Shown piece by piece: positions 1-12,417 of a stretch of DNA of 64,000 nucleotides. A program made the translations under genes and the position numbers. The stretch is from Sipunculus nudus (Eukaryota; Annelida; Sipuncula; Golfingiida; Sipunculidae). Every line of letters begins with the position of its first letter. Position 1 is the first letter of the stretch. Under the pieces are notes generated by a model. It searched no databases. It saw only the letters and a program-made list of their open reading frames with translations, and had not been told where the DNA came from. Location: contig CM049310.1 of NCBI GenBank assembly GCA_026874595.1, positions 4,030,001 through 4,094,000 of the forward strand, written 5' to 3'.

Positions 1-1469
1 TGGCAAAATGTGTAGTGGTACAGATATTTCCGGGTCAAGTGTAGGTCATGAATTAAATCTTGCAGAGCAGAAATTTCTTTTGTCTTAAGATGACCCACTG
101 GCAGGTTGGATCTGACAAATCCAGATCCTATAAGCTTCTGTATTATAGAAAATACATAATCATATAGAAATCTTACTTAAAAAAATGAGAATTTTTTATT
201 ATTTTGGCACAGAACACATGGATACATTGGTAACCACCTGAAACATCATTAACCTCATTCACAAATGAATTGGGCTCATGTGTATTGAGTTGTATTGATA
301 AGTATGATATTTGAAGTATAAAGTGTATGCACACCTTGTTTATATTGTCAGAAAAACAGAGTAATGTTAAATTTATTGGCACCGTCAAGAGTATCTTAAA
401 AACAGATCAAATGCCTTAAATTGCAAGCTGGTGTTAGGGCTTAGACTCTGTATTTTGGACTCAAGTAAAAGCTTATAATAACCTGTCATGCTGGAGTAAG
501 AGAGTACTGCTTTCAGCACTTGTAAAATGATATCTAGTCATGTTTGACCACTCTGTAAATGACATTGTACACACCTTGTACAGCTGCAGCTGAGATATAT
601 ATGAGTCTGGAGATAGAACGGTGCACTTACACTCCTAGACCGTACAGATTTCAAAAACCAGTGATGATGTTTGGATGGTGTGTACCTGGGTTCAGTAATA
701 TTCAGGTATAAAGTGCCAGCTTTTCTTCATGTTAAGCTAGAATATCAGTTATCATGTGGGATGATGCAGTCCATATGTGTATGATGGATGAAGGAGGCAG
801 CGTGAACAGCACCATATGTACAGGTTTAACCCGATAACATGAAAACAGGTACTAGTAGAAACCAGGTAGCCTCCTTGTACATCAGCAAACCTGGTTCACC
901 GTGGTTTAACATAACATCATCATCACCAGAGCTGTCAGTATCAGGAAGAGGCTCTGGCTAGTGACATTACAGTGTGGGTCCGTTAATCCTGCAGCCTGCT
1001 TGGTTCATACTGTGTCTTGACCTGATTTCCCTCCCCCCTACTGATTTACGTTTTTATTCCGTCCAATAATTGTGTCAGGCACCACCATGCAAGAAGACAT
1101 GAAAATGTGGTATAATGTAATATAATATAGTATAGTGTAGTATATTATAATGTATTATAATATAATTAAACATAAAATAGTATGATATAATATTATGTAA
1201 TGTAATATGATGTAATAACTGTAATGTGATATGTTGTACAAGACATGATATAGTATAATTAATAATTTTAAATAACAAGCTTTAATTTTTTCACTCATAC
1301 TCTGTTATGAATGATTTTTTATTAACTATTTGATAAACTTCACTTTGATAGACAAGATTCTCTTTACATTTATTGTATTGAATAGAGCAACAAAGCAGAG
1401 AAATAGTAGTGTGTAGTATACTATAGAAAAATGTACAATTCAGTGCAGTAAAAGATTATATATATAATG

Positions 1470-1788
1470 TAGTAGAGTCATAGTATAGTATAGTATATAA
1501 ATAGTATACTGTAGTATAGTTTAGTATAGTATAGTATAGTATAGTATAGAATAGTTTAGTAGAGTACAGTATAGTATAGTATAGAATAGTTTAGTAGAGT
1601 ACAGTATAGTATAGTATAGAATAGTTTAGTAGAGTAGAGTATATAGTATAGTATAGAATATTAGAGTAGAGCAGATTATAGTAAAGTATAGTATAGTATA
1701 GTTTAGTAGAGTATAGTATAGCATAGTATAGTATAGTTTAGGAAAGTTTAGTAGAGTAGAGTGGAGTATAGTATAGTATAGTATAGTA
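1470..1788. repeat. TAGTA pentanucleotide microsatellite
   Basis: Imperfect tandem TATAG/TAGTA units run for about 300 bases, with TTTAGTAGAG variants that themselves recur (near 1550, 1588 and 1622), so the array has grown partly by duplication of longer blocks. A related AT-rich run of TAATA-type units lies just upstream at about 1110-1240. Confidence 0.8.
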
Positions 1789-3290
1789 TCAGGGTTGGAG
1801 CTGCAGTTTCAGGTAGTTTTATCCAAGTTTTCTATTCTTAATTACCCAAAATTATTATGTGTTGAATTTATTGTGTGTATGTTTGAGATTGTATGAGATC
1901 GGCAGAAAAAATTGCTGTAAAACATGAACAGAAAAAAAAGTATCTCAAGTGTTAAGCAAAATCTACTCTTTATCTCCCCAAAAAAGGTTTGTCCACAAAG
2001 AAGTTTAGAGAACCTTGTACTTTAGATAGAGAGAAGAAAAAAGGAAAATCTTATCTTAACGTTCACTAAATGCCACTAATCTGCAGGGGAAGCAGGTTGT
2101 GTTAAATGTGAGGTAGTTGTTTTTATTTTCTCACTCTGCAGAGTGAAGGCTTACGGCAAACACAGATCACAAGCCTCTGTACATTGAGGTTACTTGTTTT
2201 TTGCAATCCCTACCCAATGGAGGTCAGCATTGACTGTTCAGTGCTGATAACATTACTAGTTTTTGCCAGTGTAAATGTTTGGTTGGTAGTTGAGCTCTTT
2301 CACAGTAGTTTCTGTTGTTTGTGTAATACTGTCTTAGTAGCATGTATTGGTAATCTTTTGATCTTTTCCTCACTATTATAAGTTTTAAGTGTAATAAGTA
2401 CTGTTGGTCGTACTGTTTTGTGGTGTTTTCCTTTATGAGGACATTGTTTGAAGAAATTTTGTGAAATTTCATGTTTTTGTTATCAAGAGCGTTTTATTTT
2501 CTATGCTTAACTTTTTCATGTGGTTTTTCATTTGATTTTAGTCATTGGGATAGCATGTATTTAAAAAGGATAAAACATGTTATTCAAACTGTAAAGTCAA
2601 GTAATAAGCTATGTTGGCGTTTAACTTTAATAAAAAAAATATAATAATTTTGTTCTTATTATTTTTTAGTGTGATAATACCTACAATTCCATAAAGTTGA
2701 ATACCACAAATAATCTTTTTTTATTTATATTTATATTATACACACTAACTCATCCTTTGTTTCTTCTTTGTATTTGTACATGCACCTATACATGTTTGTG
2801 AGAGTGTGTGTGTGTGTGGATCTGATGTTGTGTGTTTTCTTTTCATTAATTTCTTGATCACCAGCCACCTCAGCCAGGCCTCAGCAGGTGCCCCTGTGTC
2901 TGCTGTCCATCACAGGCTTGTCCAGGTTATGAGTGCTGGCTTGCTGTTTTATGATTGACAGCTGACAGTCACTGGCCACCTGTATCCAGTGACCAGACTG
3001 CAGGTGCCCTCTGGATTTGGACTTGCTCTTTATGTTACCCATTTAAAGCTTTGCATACCAGGTCTGCTTAGCTGTAGATATTGCCCTTTGTTGTGATGTG
3101 TCAGAATCAGTGGTTAAAGAGAAACTACAGCAGTTTGAAGTTTGGTGATTAGAGAATTTAAAGTCCAACCAGAATTTTGCTTGAGACACTTGTGTATTAT
3201 AAATTACCTGGATAAAATGATCTTAAAATTTCATTGTTCCTGGTCTCTTAAATGTGCACTAGTTTCTTAACTACACCCAGTTCATTCTTA

Positions 3291-3473
3291 GTACAATGAA
3301 ACCTGTGTAATAAGACCAACCATAGGACCAGCCAAAAGTGGTCTTAATTCACAGGTGGTCTTATTAGCTGGGTCAGTTATAACCAATGTGCATTTGGGTT
3401 CACTCATGGGTGGTCTTAAAAGAAAGGTGCTCTTATTAGAGAGGTGGTCTTTCAGACAGGCTCCACTCTATTT
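3291..3473. repeat. Degraded dispersed repeat with GTGGTCTTA motifs
   Basis: The left edge carries AATGAAACCTGTGTAA and the right edge AGACAGGCTCCACT, which are roughly inverted to each other. The interior repeats GTGGTCTTA three times. This matches the style of the common invertebrate short inverted-repeat sequences that start with a GAAACCTGT-like end (family recalled, not searched). The ends are mutated, so it is probably an old inactive copy. Confidence 0.45.
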
Positions 3474-6400
3474 CTGTATATTGTAAATTTTAAATATAAA
3501 GGCTCAGTTATGAAGATGTATTCATATTCTTATGGAGCTATATGAATCTATGTTTAATAAGTCATACCAACAACAGGCTTTTGACCTGTCCATAAAGAAC
3601 AATAACTAAGGCAAATGTGTTATGTATTTTTTTTTAATGAGATACTTGATCGCTTGAACACTTGTATAGATGAGATGTTTATTCAGGAGGTTTTCTTTTT
3701 ACTTTGTCTCTCTTGTCTACTCATTTAGAGTACAATAGACACCCAGGTTTAACTGTTTCTTGGTTTAATTACTCCCTTAAAAGCACAGACCAAGATGGTA
3801 TCTCCTGCATAATGGTATATCAGACAAAGACATATGCAGATGTAACAAGTTTACAGCTATTACTAAGTTATCTGGAGGAAGATCATAATGTCCCCCCTGT
3901 CACTTTTTGTTGATGGGTTGTTTAAGTTAAGGGGCAGCCTGGGTCAAATGCTGGATGATCCAGTTATGTGTCCATCTTTGAAAGTTTCCTTGATAATGCA
4001 TAAAATATAGTGTAGTTGGAGAAGGTAGAGTCTAATACAAATAGGTGGGGGGGCTGATCCAGATCCAGTTATAAGATGAAAATTTAGGTTGTTGGACAAA
4101 GCCCCACCTGAACAAAACTCCTATTGAACAAACCTAAAAAAGACTAAAACAGCCCACTCCTACTGCCTTCTGTACATGCAGGGTGTGATTTTGTCAAGGT
4201 GAGGGTTTGTACATCAGCTCAGATTGTGTTGACCAGTGATGGGAGGAGGGATACATTCTCTCAGCACTCTGGTTCTTTGTATAAGACACAGATAACTGAG
4301 CAACAACTAAGGACAATGATAATTAAGCTATGGTTTTGGTCCTCCAGTACAGGTAACTTACAGCATTTGCTGACTTATAAACAGCTTTTACTTTGGCTTT
4401 GCTGATGATACAGCCTTAGTGCAGCCATCAGCAACTTCCCCATGCTGTCAGTCATAGGGGCTGCTGCTGCCAGTCATCAGGCAGGGGCTGTCAGCTGCTG
4501 GGGCAAGCCTAAGTTATGTAAGATGTGATCATAAAACAGCTGGCCTCTGGTGGAGGCCCCAGGGTCATTATGGCTGTGTTTTGATTCCCCTTGATCCCAC
4601 CAGGGGTCATCGTGTCAGCTATGTCTGTGTTTTAATCTTTGTTGATAGGTACTTGATAGGTTTGGATAATCACTCAACACTAACAGAGGTACCGAAATTG
4701 TCTGAAGGCAACCATGATGGGTACAGAACAAAAGCCCTTCTCCTGACCACAGGCCTATCCCTGTCTTCTTGTAAATACCCTACCACTTGAGGGGACAATA
4801 AAGAGGACAAAATCCCAACATCCCCATCCCAAACTATTATAGGTTACTTGAATCCCCAGTTTCATAGTTTGTTTCTTTGTTTTATCAAAGTTACACTGGC
4901 AAAGGTTTCAGAATAGTATTGTGTTTAAATCAACCCTTCTGGTATTTGTTACAGGAACAAAACAGACATCAAGCAGGGTAAAATCAAAAGCCATATCCAA
5001 CATCAAATGTTTGGTTGGATGGGTTTAGATATTGAGCAGATCTGGATGTTGATCCAGGTGATACCACTGGCAGAGGTATTTGCTCATTGAGTGTTTTCTA
5101 GTTTTGTAATGTAGCATGAAGCTCACACCTATAAATCCACCAGCATGGAACATCTGACCAGAATCTTACATTTGGCATTTCTGATTGAAGGTGTGGCTGT
5201 ATATTATGGCCTTTAAAGTGCTCAGGGACACTGGGAAAGTTACATTGAGAGGAGGAGGATCAAAGATACCTGTGTAGAACCCAGGGGAAGATACAAAGGA
5301 AAACGTGTGAGAGGGCTCCTCCTGGCCATCCATTAGTGGGGTTAGTGTGTCCAGTGACCAGGCGCCACAGCAAGTGACCATTCCCCAGGCTACCATCTGT
5401 GGTTAATGGACACCTCTTATGGATACTGCATGGTATCTTCATATCATACACATGTACAGGTGTACAAGACTTTTGTATTGTGCGATGCTGAAAGTTCAGA
5501 GTACTGCTGTTTTTGCCATCAGCTCTTTTTCTGCCTCCATCAAAGACTTGATATTCCTGTTACAGCAACACAGGGCTTTGATTTTACCAGAATCGCAGTG
5601 ACTTTGATGTCAGTGGTTGGTGGTTTAGGCTGATGAGATAACCCCTAGCAGTTCTTGTGCACAATCCCATGGCTAATATGTTAAACAATGCCACTGATCA
5701 ACACAGAGAAGTTTTGAGAACTACACTTCTGCTAGATCAATATTCGATATTGTTATCTTATCATGCAGTTTTCCACAATTTCTTGTTTATTTTTACATCT
5801 GCTTCTTTCTATTTGTTACTACTAAGAACTTCAAAAGATGACCAACCTTTTCCATTGTTGTTCTTCCTTTTTGTGGTGACTCCTTGTGCTCTCTGTCCCT
5901 CTTTCTCCCTCTCTCTCTCTCATCTCCTCCCTTTTCCTTCCCCTGCACTCCTCTCCCCTCCCCAACCCCTCCATTTATTACTTTAGTGAATAACAAATCG
6001 TTTTGCCCATCATCAGTACTATATAACTTCTCTCACTTTTCTATATTTTGTTCGCATTTCTACTCACATATCATTTCATCTTTAACAAATATCAATATCA
6101 TATTTAAAAATCCTCTCCATCTTCTAATTTTTGCCTTCCATTTCAGTTTTAAACCCCACCCTCCTCTGTCTTATAGTTTTCTGTGATATTTGAACTCTTT
6201 TTCCCGTCTTCTGATTGTGGCTTTTTGGGTCATAAGGGAGCTTATTTCACTGTGCTATTCCTCTTTTCATCTATTTAACATCTACATGCAATGATGTAGT
6301 TCTCCTTTCTTTTGTATTCCCAGGGACTTGTTTCCCTTCAACATTACCCAATTAAGTTTCTTTTACATTCCTTTAACATTCCTGTTTGCATTTGCACATG

Positions 6401-9400
6401 TTATCGGTTATATCACCAGTGTGATAATTTTATGATAATTCAAATCATTATATTTTACCAATTTTCATTAGATATTATAAGGTGATCACTCCTATGGAAT
6501 GAAACAGGTATTTAGTAGACTTCTGTGCAGGATAACTTTCTAATTATAATTCAGTTTATTATTTAACTGACAGCCCTTTGATAAGTGTTCACAGAAAATT
6601 CATTAATAAGCACATTCATACATTTGACTGGGTTTACTCTTAAAGTGACAGGCACAGATAAACTAATTAATTAACAGTTTAGACTTAGGTGTTCACAGGA
6701 GGGCAAGAAAAGTGTTGAATGTATTACACAATATGTCTTGTATTATGCTGTAAGAAATTCCTTAATTGCAATTATTATTTTGGACAAATGCATAAATAGA
6801 GATACTTGTTACTGAACCAGACAGTGAAGGTCAGAGCTAAAGAGAAGGAGAGTCGAAAAGTTAGAGAACTAGGAAAGAGAGAAGAGACAGGAATAAGAAC
6901 AGAAGTTAATACAGAGAGAGAGACAGAGACAGAGAGAACAGAATCAGTTAAGTGGAAAATAGGGAAAATTATCAGAATACATATTTTGGACATTTGTTAT
7001 TGTTAACTTTGATTGAATAAACTTGGAAGTTAATTACATCTGGACCAAAGAATTCTTCTATCTGAGAAAATCAGCAACCTGTGAACAAAAAGACGTAAAC
7101 AACTGGATGGTGATAGTTATGATCATGTTGATGTGGTTAAAGCTCTTGTTATGATGACATCAAACTATTTACTTTTAAACACCATAATAAATCTGAAACA
7201 AATCTAACACAACAAACGAAAAATGGAGGTGTTCTTATTTGAATATTCTACTAACTTCTCATATAAGCATTTTAGATCAATCCAGTACAGCAGAAGTTTG
7301 AAAGCACTCTCTAATCACCATATGTCATCATAAGTAGCTGTTTACTTTACAATATGTGAACATTAAAGAGCAGGGCTTCATACTTTGTTTAAATGTAAGT
7401 CCCTGGTGAGGATTGTGTTTCACTCCCCACAGCATGGGTGGGATAGCAGAGGGAGATAACACCCTGCAGAATGACCAGTCCATCCCAGAGCTTGCAGGGT
7501 AGGGGTGGGAAGAAATGCCCTTTTCTTTGTTCCCTGTTGTGTGGTCCTTCTGTGTGCCTTATGCCTGCTGCAGTCAGGCCCAGCATGGAGCCAGTGCTGT
7601 TAATTAGTGCCCTCCTGTACCTTACATAACGCTGGGCAGGGTCTGATGTTCCTCATTGAAGGAATACAGATGGTCATTTAGTGGTCAGCACTGCACACCT
7701 GTTGAGTCCATCTATCACAATATTGTTACACCTGTGCTTCAAATGCTTGTCAAATGTACAAAGCTTTTAGAGGATGTTTTGGTCTCCAGGTGTATGTTAG
7801 TTTTACATACATGTGATGCAGCAGACTCCTAACATCAGTTATTTCAAAAAGAAGGAAAATGAGTGGCAAATATGTGTGACTGCCTGGAGATTATGTCCTG
7901 TGATCTACATCGCTTGTTTTGATTGGCTGAACTAGTAATTCGATTTGTTGACCAAGGGCAGCATATAATGATTTTCAACGTTATTATTAAAAACTTTAAT
8001 ATAATCTTTTTTTATTGAATCCAAAATTAATCAGAATTTTTGACAATTTAATGGAACCTATGGTACCTGTGTATGGTTGTGCTAAACATTAAATAAATTT
8101 ATAGTAAATTCTGTTTTACTGCTCCATATTATGTAGACTGTTTGTACATGTATATAACACTAATTTACCTACATCAGTTAAGGATGCAAGAAAAGGGGTA
8201 CTAAAAAAAAGGTAGCTCTTTCATACCTAACATTGTTTTGGTGTGTTAGTTGATCGGTGGCTGAATTGGCCATGCTGTGTTCAATATTTTTTTTCTGAAA
8301 AAAATAAATGCAAGGTGAGAATACATATCTTACATATATATCCGCCTTCCCTCCGGTATGCACACAAAGTAACATTATAATCAGTACCTTCAAAATTATT
8401 AACACTTGGTCTTTAAAAAAAACATATCCTTTGAATTTTATCCTTGTTCACATACAGAGTTTTTTGATTAAGTAGTTCCATTGGCCAATTAAGGTAACAT
8501 TACATGTAGACCTGGGTGTTGGTTTGTCTTTTGATAACCACACATTTCACTTAGACTAAGCTACATAGTCTTTCAAGTTTAGCTTAATGAAATTACAGTG
8601 ACACACTAGGTAAACTTGATTGGTAATTTGAGTGATGCATAGACTGATGAAGCCATATGTCTCGCAATTGTTCATTAGAGTTCACTTAATTCTTTAACAC
8701 AAGAAGTGACAGTACTAAGAACACTATGGTTTTCATACTGTACACAGAAGACACCCACTTTGATGCCATTGTAACTGGTACTATACAAGTACAGTTTTTA
8801 AAGTATGCTGATTACCAGAATATCTAGATACAAAATTATAAAAGGCTGGAATTAATTTTAACCCACCCTCCTCGTAATACACTGTTGAGGTGTAAATTAT
8901 TTTACACAAATTGTTAGCTTTTGATTTGGTTTTGAAATTCCTAGCAAAGTTAATGTGGAAGCTCTGAAAAGAAAAGAGCTGTTTAAGCTGAGTTGTCCAT
9001 ATCAAACATTTTGTCCCATCTTCCCTGGGAGACATACAGGTACAGGCTAACAGGTTGCTGCTAGTATTGATTGGCAATTTCCCCGAGAGTACTTTAAACA
9101 ATGCAAACAATACTTATCCTGTGTTGATGTGGTTTTATGTGTTCAGGTCAGTATTGTCTAAGTTTATATTACAAAGTAAACGAACACACCTGTGGTTTGA
9201 GGCCTGACTAAGGTACAGGTAATACAGGTATGTCTATCGCTCATCGTTAGTCAGCACCTGTTGGCAGAGACAGAGGTAGTCATTGATCATGACACTTGGT
9301 GATGCGGTACGAGCAAGGTTACAGATCTTGTGTGATAATCCCTCCGCTAAATCAATGTCTGTTACCGTGGGATGGTCGGAAAAAAATCCCTAGACATGTG

Positions 9401-9617
9401 GGGACCCAGGAGAAGTCAGTTTATCAAATGACGCAAGCAGATGATGGACACCTTGCCTTTTTTTCGCCTCCAGTGATGTGTGTAAGGTGCTTGTAATTAG
9501 CAGAGGAATTCCGTGCCTCATACATGAGAGTAAGACACAGAATTCCCGCTCAGATTGCTCTGCCTCCCTTATTGTGATCCAAGTCCTGTATCAGCATGTG
9601 TGTGATCTTCTTACAAC

Positions 9618-10320
9618 ATATGCTTGTGTTCTCAGTGGTATTAACAACTATTTAAAGTTCATATTGAGTTTTTATATGTGAGTAGGTAACACACACTATG
9701 TTACTCATCCAGATATTAATGTTGCAGTTGATTTGAGTGATACAAAACACCATATGCTTGTGTTCTCAGTGGTATTAAAAAGTATTTATATGTGAGTAGG
9801 TAACACACACTATGTTACTCATCCAGATATTAATGTTGCAGTTGATTTGAGTGATACAAAACACCATATGCTTGTGTTCTCAGTGGTATTAACAAGTATT
9901 TATATGTGAGTAGGTAACACACACTATGTTACTCATCCAGATATTAATGTTGCAGTTGATTTGAGTGATACAAAACACTATATGCTTGTGTTCTCAGTGG
10001 TATTAACAAGTATTTATATGTGAGTAGGTAACACACACTATGTTACTCATCCAGATATTAATGTTGCAGTTGATTTGAGTGATACAAAACACCATATGCT
10101 TGTGTTCTCAGTGGTATTAACAAGTATTTATATGTGAGTAGGTAACACACACTATGTTACTCATCCAGATATTAATGTTGCAGTTGAGTTGAGTGATGCA
10201 AAACACCATATGCTTGTGTTCTCAGTGGTATTAAAAAGTATTTATATGTGAGTAGGTAACACACACTATGTTACTCATCCAGATATTAATGTTGCAGTTG
10301 ATTTGAGTGATACAATACAC
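9618..10320. repeat. 114-bp tandem array, about six copies
   Basis: Units beginning CATATGCTTGTG start at 9618, 9751, 9865, 9979, 10093 and 10207. Spacing is exactly 114 bp from the second copy onward; the first is 133 bp and retains a 19-bp segment missing from the rest. Copies differ by single bases only, so expansion is recent. No unit is a plausible coding sequence. Confidence 0.9.
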
Positions 10321-10598
10321 ATTTCTTGGTGTGTCAGACACTATTTAGGTTTTGTAAATGGAGGATCATGTACTCTTGGTTACTTGATGATGGGCCTGTG
10401 GTTGTTGTGGTATATTGGCTTCACTGAAATTGTAAAGAAGTCAGCAAAAAGCGCATCTTTTACATATCCATTTCACTTTGATGTACATTTTTTCTCTTAA
10501 ACTATAACTTTTTAGTTATTATATCATATTTATGTTCTTGGGGACAATTTGATTGGGAAACAATTTGATAAAAACTTGAAAAAAACATAATTAATTTG

Positions 10599-10734
10599 AA
10601 AGTTAACAGTTATTAGTTGGTTCTTTGAGTAGTTCCAAGGATTACCTGTAGGTGTCACTGAACATCAAAGTTAACAGTTATTAGTTGGTTCTTTGAGTAG
10701 TTCCAAGGATTACCTGTAGGTGTCACTGAACATC
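10599..10734. repeat. Perfect 68-bp tandem duplication
   Basis: The 68-bp block starting AAAGTTAACAG at 10599 is repeated immediately at 10667, nearly base for base. No coding content is seen. Confidence 0.9.
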
Positions 10735-12236
10735 AGAGTCACCTCACTGTACCTGCTTCCTCCTGTTATCCCCTGATGGTTAGTACTTTATTTAAAGCAT
10801 TGTCAACTTCAGTGAAGGTAATACTTATACATATTGATCCTTTTGTATAGATGGAAATCATATTCCTGTTGGAGAGTTATTCTCTTGCAGAGAAACAGGT
10901 CATGATTATTGATATAAAAACATATGTAGTGCTATTTTGCAGTCACAGAACATTTGTATCCTGTTAACTTTAAAAAGATTATGATAAGGTTTTTTGTTTT
11001 GATGCTTTTGATACTGTAGGTAGTGAGTCTGTAATAGATATTTATACTGAGAGGTAGATGTTCTGCTGGTACTTACAAGTGAACAAATATTTTATTATAA
11101 TCATTCCATGGTTCTTTGAATCTGGTCAGTTAGGGAAAAAAATCTTATCTACACAGCTTCCAGCAGAAAGAAAAATTGGATTCCAGGATGCTGAGATCAA
11201 AATTTTGGAATGTAATATGGTATTTTGGAGTCTCAAGGGGAAGAGATCTGTGTCAGGTTATGAATTGCTGTGTAAAAATTAATCAATATGTTTAGCATTT
11301 TACATCTTTATTATTTCAGGATAATGTCATATATTGTGTCAAATTATTATCTGATTACAGTGAAATGTATCAGTTGTCAGTTAAGATTTTGGCTGTTTTC
11401 CTTGGTTGTGCAATGGTCATGCTACTACAAGAGCCAGCTATGATCCTCTTAATCATACACCCAAAAAATTGTATGTCCAATGGGACGCTTGAACACTTAG
11501 AACAGAGAGTTCACAGGGAACTTTGAGAGTCTATGAAGTGTTACTGAAATTCCTGTATTTTATTCTGACTGTCATATAGAGTATAAATTGTGCTTTTTGT
11601 AAGGTGTGGATTAAACTCATTTCTTACTGTGGAATTTTATTATTAAAATATTAATTAAAATTGTGATATCTGAGTTGGGGATAATATCAGGTCATGACAT
11701 CCCTAACAGTTTACAGTCAGAATATAAAATAGTGAGACATTTACTAAAGACGAGATAAGCTCAGTGGGAAACTGGATAGCTCAGTGGAGCCCCCTGTTGA
11801 GAACATGTGTAATTAAGTGAGCAAGTGGTTATGCTCTCTAAAATGTCTGTCTCTTCATATTACGTATCAGCCTGGCTAATAACCATTAGAATATAAAATC
11901 AAATTACAGCACAGCTGTTGTTATAGCATTATCTGTAGAAGGGCACCTATGAACATGGTTATTGATATTTACAGTAAAACCACTTCAAATTGTCAGTGCA
12001 ATCAAGTAATCAAACTTACTGGTTTGATGTTTAATATATCTCACATTTTGATGAAATGGCAGCTGGAATCATATTTATTCATTGCAGTGAATATTTCTGT
12101 TCACTTTTCTCTTTACTTTTGCAATCCATTCTTTTTCGTGTGAGGATACACACTAGGGTTGTAATTACACATTATTTCATGATAAGATACTTATCGAGAT
12201 ATCATTTACTATTGTTGTTTCTTGCTGTCTTTTAAG

Positions 12237-12417
12237 GGAGTCTCTGTGGGATCAGCCACTGCTGCAGCACCACCCCCGCCCCCTGCCGGAGGGGCACCAC
12301 CCCCACCCCCTCCTCCAGCTGTGGTTCCTCCTGAACCAGCCCCAGCTGCTGATGGCACAGACGCTGGTAAAGCTGCGTTGTTTGCTGACCTGAACAAGGG
12401 TTCAGATGTCACCAAAG
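12237..12417 (+). CDS. CAP exon: poly-proline and start of WH2
   Basis: The acceptor is TTTTAAG at 12231-12236 and the donor is GTAACT at 12418. Phase in is 0 and phase out is 1 (60 codons plus one base). The exon encodes GVSVGS, then proline runs of five and seven (profilin/SH3-type ligands in the CAP family), then [13 protein letters not shown], the front half of the WH2 segment. The open frame extends a few codons into the intron upstream, but the acceptor fixes the exon start. Two decayed copies of its [11 protein letters not shown] segment lie downstream in the intron. Confidence 0.93.

Larger units (their letters stand above)
1..12236. other. Upstream 12 kb with no recognised exon
   Basis: I see no stretch here that I can assign to a protein family. 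By position it should lie in, or 5' of, an intron of the CAP gene whose first visible exon starts at 12237, so N-terminal CAP exons could be further upstream or short and unrecognised. The region is AT-rich and holds simple repeats (1470-1788), a degraded dispersed repeat (3291-3473), pyrimidine-rich runs near 5890-5960, purine-rich runs near 6830-6950, a 114-bp tandem array (9618-10320) and a 68-bp duplication (10599-10734). Short open frames exist (for example 9289-9393, 34 codons) but have no splice or family support. Confidence 0.5.

Noticed and set aside
2862-2990. Possible exon after TTGATCACCAG with Ser/Ala-rich reading
   Set aside because: It does not match the missing CAP N-terminal domain in any frame and stops soon after; likely chance.
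1-12236. Search for the CAP N-terminal helical domain exons
   Set aside because: No frame gave the expected conserved motifs (for example the Trp-containing segment just before the proline region); they are probably upstream of the window.
12209-12415. Gly/Ala-rich minus-strand frame
   Set aside because: It is the reverse complement of the CAP poly-proline exon.
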